Both the position numbers and the translations under genes were made by a program. The notes below the pieces were generated by a model. The model did no database searches. It was not told the origin of the DNA and was given only the letters and a program-made list of their open reading frames with translations. From Dinoroseobacter shibae DFL 12 = DSM 16493 (lineage in GTDB: Bacteria; Pseudomonadota; Alphaproteobacteria; Rhodobacterales; Rhodobacteraceae), in assembly GCF_000018145.1 (NCBI RefSeq), contig NC_009952.1:3658001-3722000 (forward strand): 64,000 nt of DNA. The letters are read 5' to 3'. This document shows positions 54,527 through 64,000 of this stretch, one piece after another; within the stretch, counting starts at the first letter, position 1; every line of letters starts with the position of its first letter.

Positions 54527-55519
54527 TTACGATTCAAGTCTTGGTTGTTGCGTCGTTTCGATCTTGCAAAGCCGTAATGCCTCCTCGGCGCTCCCGGCTA
54601 CAAAGTCGGCGCCGGTCATTGCGATGATGTCGAGGCCTAGATCTGTAACCGGGCCACCTATCACGATGGGTGTGATACGCGGCACGCCAGTCCGGATTGT
54701 TTTCACCAAATCGCGAACCGATGCAAGTGTTCTGCGACACGAGGCGGTGACACCGACAAGTGCGAAGTTGTTCAGATGCACCAGGCGCAGGATCTCGGCC
54801 TGATTGTTTCCAAGCGTCATGTGGACCCGAACGCCGAGCCGCCGAAACTGCTCGGCTACCACAAACACACCCAGAGTATGTTGTTCGATGCGCGGCACGA
54901 TCAGCATGATCGCCGGGCCTTCCGCGTCGGTGTCCCGCGTTTCGATGCGGCGGGTGCCGATGTTGCGGACCGTTTCCTGCAGCCGGGCGGTGCCGATTGT
55001 GACATCCGCGAAGCTCAGCTTATCCGTCGACCACAACTCACCCATATAGCGCGCGGTGGCGGGAACGACAGCCTCGATCACATCATTCGCGGTCACGCCG
55101 CGTTTCATGATACGGGCCAGGATCTCGTGCCGGGCCACCTCGTCGAAGGCGATATAGGCCTCGGTCAGCGCAAAGAGCTGCGCCAGCGGCGCGTCCTGCC
55201 GGGCACCTTCGGGTGTCTCGGCAAGAACCTGCAGTGCCTTCGCGGCGAGTCGCTCGACCTCACCGGGCGAGAGGTGAATGTTCGAGCCGGGCAGGCCGGA
55301 TCCATGTGAGTGATGCAGATCTTCCACGCCAGCCCCGGTCCGCCCCGGGGTGTCTATGGGATCTTGCAGGTTGTCCGGGGTGGACATTTTTCCTGTGTCA
55401 GTATCGCGCACCGGACCACTATTGTCAAAGTTATTGGACACCAGCGCCCGGAAGGCGGCCACCTCGGCGTCCGGCGAGGATTCGGCGCGCATATTCTCTT
55501 TGTTTATTAGGTCTTTCAT
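54527..55519 (-). CDS. ppaA: PpaA/AerR cobalamin-binding regulator
   Basis: 330 residues from the ATG at 55519; an ATG nine codons later (55492) has a better AAAGAGA site. An N-terminal variable part (1-75) is followed by a helical B12-binding-like cap (LAQLFALTEAYIAFDEVARHEILARI) and a SCHIC-type Rossmann domain with IEQHTLGVFVVAEQFRRLG, where the His is the expected cobalamin ligand. AerR/PpaA proteins modulate PpsR/CrtJ according to light and B12. It is co-oriented with ppsR (42-base gap) and divergent from bchF across two PpsR boxes. Confidence 0.93.
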   Translation of the reverse strand: MKDLINKENMRAESSPDAEVAAFRALVSNNFDNSGPVRDTDTGKMSTPDNLQDPIDTPGRTGAGVEDLHHSHGSGLPGSNIHLSPGEVERLAAKALQVLAETPEGARQDAPLAQLFALTEAYIAFDEVARHEILARIMKRGVTANDVIEAVVPATARYMGELWSTDKLSFADVTIGTARLQETVRNIGTRRIETRDTDAEGPAIMLIVPRIEQHTLGVFVVAEQFRRLGVRVHMTLGNNQAEILRLVHLNNFALVGVTASCRRTLASVRDLVKTIRTGVPRITPIVIGGPVTDLGLDIIAMTGADFVAGSAEEALRLCKIETTQQPRLES

Positions 55520-55565
55520 GGCCGAATCACCCGTGCTGTCTCTTCTCCAGTATTCCCCAGCATTG

Positions 55566-55583
55566 TGTAAGTTTTAGTTGACA
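55566..55583. promoter_or_regulatory. PpsR/CrtJ box 1 between ppaA and bchF
   Basis: Exact TGT-N12-ACA match (TGTAAGTTTTAGTTGACA). It may serve both ppaA and bchF, which would make PpsR and PpaA part of a feedback loop. Confidence 0.8.
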
Positions 55584-55599
55584 CTTTCAACTGCTCATA

Positions 55600-55617
55600 T
55601 GTAAATTCGACAAAACA
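55600..55617. promoter_or_regulatory. PpsR/CrtJ box 2 between ppaA and bchF
   Basis: Exact TGT-N12-ACA match (TGTAAATTCGACAAAACA), 27 bases before the bchF start and 16 bases from box 1. Confidence 0.78.
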
Positions 55618-55644
55618 GTCATTTACCGGAGGGGGAGTCGCCGG

Positions 55645-63501
<7,857 letters not shown>

Positions 63502-63547
63502 TGACGACCCTCGTGACCCCTCGGCACCCCCTGCGGAGAGCCCGGTA

Positions 63548-64000
63548 ATGCCCGCCTACGACCAGACCCTGACGCGCGTCGAGGACTATTTCGACCGCAC
63601 CGCCACCAAGACATGGGAGCGTCTGACATCGGACGCGCCCGTGTCGAAGGTGCGCGCCACCGTGCGCGCGGGCCGGGACCGGATGCGCGACATCATGCTG
63701 GCGCAGATGCCCGCGGACCTGTCGGGCAAGCGCGTGCTGGATGCGGGCTGCGGCGCGGGGCAGATGACCGCCGAACTGGCCGCCCGCGGGGCGGACGTCG
63801 TGGCCATCGACATCTCGCCGAGCCTGGTGGAGATCGCTGAAAAGCGCCTCCCGGATGCCCATCGCGGCCAGGTCACCTTTACCTCCGGAGACATGCACAA
63901 TCCCTCCTTGGGTGATTTCGATCATGTCGTGGCGATGGACAGTCTGATCTACTACGAAGCACAGGATATCGGTGCCTCGCTGGCGAAGTTCTGCCCCCGG
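63548..64000 (+). CDS. bchM: Mg-protoporphyrin IX O-methyltransferase, 5' part
   Basis: First 151 residues; the gene runs off the window. It methylates the ring C propionate of Mg-protoporphyrin IX with SAM, directly after Mg chelatase. The SAM motif VLDAGCGAGQMTAELAARGADVV is near residue 63, and VEDYFDRTATKTWERLTSD is the BchM N-terminal signature. It is the last visible gene of bchFNBHLM; lhaA and puh genes are expected beyond. Confidence 0.93.
   Translation, partial: MPAYDQTLTRVEDYFDRTATKTWERLTSDAPVSKVRATVRAGRDRMRDIMLAQMPADLSGKRVLDAGCGAGQMTAELAARGADVVAIDISPSLVEIAEKRLPDAHRGQVTFTSGDMHNPSLGDFDHVVAMDSLIYYEAQDIGASLAKFCPR

Overview
The window is about 64 kb of GC-rich DNA from an alphaproteobacterium, most likely a phototrophic Rhodobacterales (Roseobacter/Rhodovulum-type). 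The evidence is the gene content and order of the photosynthesis gene cluster, the spheroidene-pathway carotenoid genes (crtA, crtC, crtD, crtF), pufQ, and the PpsR/PpaA regulator pair. No genus is claimed.

Positions 1-23.7 kb are housekeeping and accessory genes. First comes an aromatic degradation block (pobA, pcaC, pcaH, pcaG and a beta-keto-acid cleavage enzyme on the minus strand, meeting the 3' end of pcaB). Next is a molybdate uptake operon with a short ModE-type regulator (modABC). A divergent Hpt / REC-SpoIIE phosphatase pair follows, then a NUDIX gene and a tight run hslO-NUDIX-cca-ABC-ABC. After these come an RNA methyltransferase, a bacterial voltage-gated sodium channel, two L,D-transpeptidases around a CAP-domain lipoprotein, a 58-residue secreted miniprotein, ferrochelatase with a methyltransferase, and comF.

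Positions 23.7-64 kb are the photosynthesis gene cluster: crtA-bchIDO; an inserted minus-strand operon grx-nitrilase-marR; crtIB-tspO; crtDC; crtEF; bchCXYZ-pufQBALMC; dxs; the minus-strand run ppaA-ppsR-bchG-orf428-bchP-idi; and bchFNBHLM running off the right edge (bchM truncated). Together these supply isoprenoid precursors (dxs, idi), carotenoids (crtE, B, I, C, D, F, A), Mg insertion and later bacteriochlorophyll steps (bchIDH, M, NBL, F, C, XYZ, G, P), LH1 and the reaction centre (pufBALMC), and the redox/light repressor system (ppsR, ppaA). bchE and bchJ are not next to bchG, pufX is absent, and PufC has three rather than four heme motifs.

Ten exact TGT-N12-ACA PpsR/CrtJ boxes lie in the promoter gaps: one each at crtA and crtI, and pairs at crtD/crtE, bchC, bchG and ppaA/bchF. 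The most notable observations are: a gene order best explained by a roughly 6 kb inversion that split the usual crtA/crtI divergent promoter between comF and grx; a crtC that overlaps crtD and has no in-frame ATG, GTG or TTG anywhere near its conserved N terminus; an 11-bp tandem repeat next to a hairpin-rich element between bchY and bchZ inside the operon; and the triheme PufC. I saw no tRNA, rRNA, CRISPR array, transposase or integrase.
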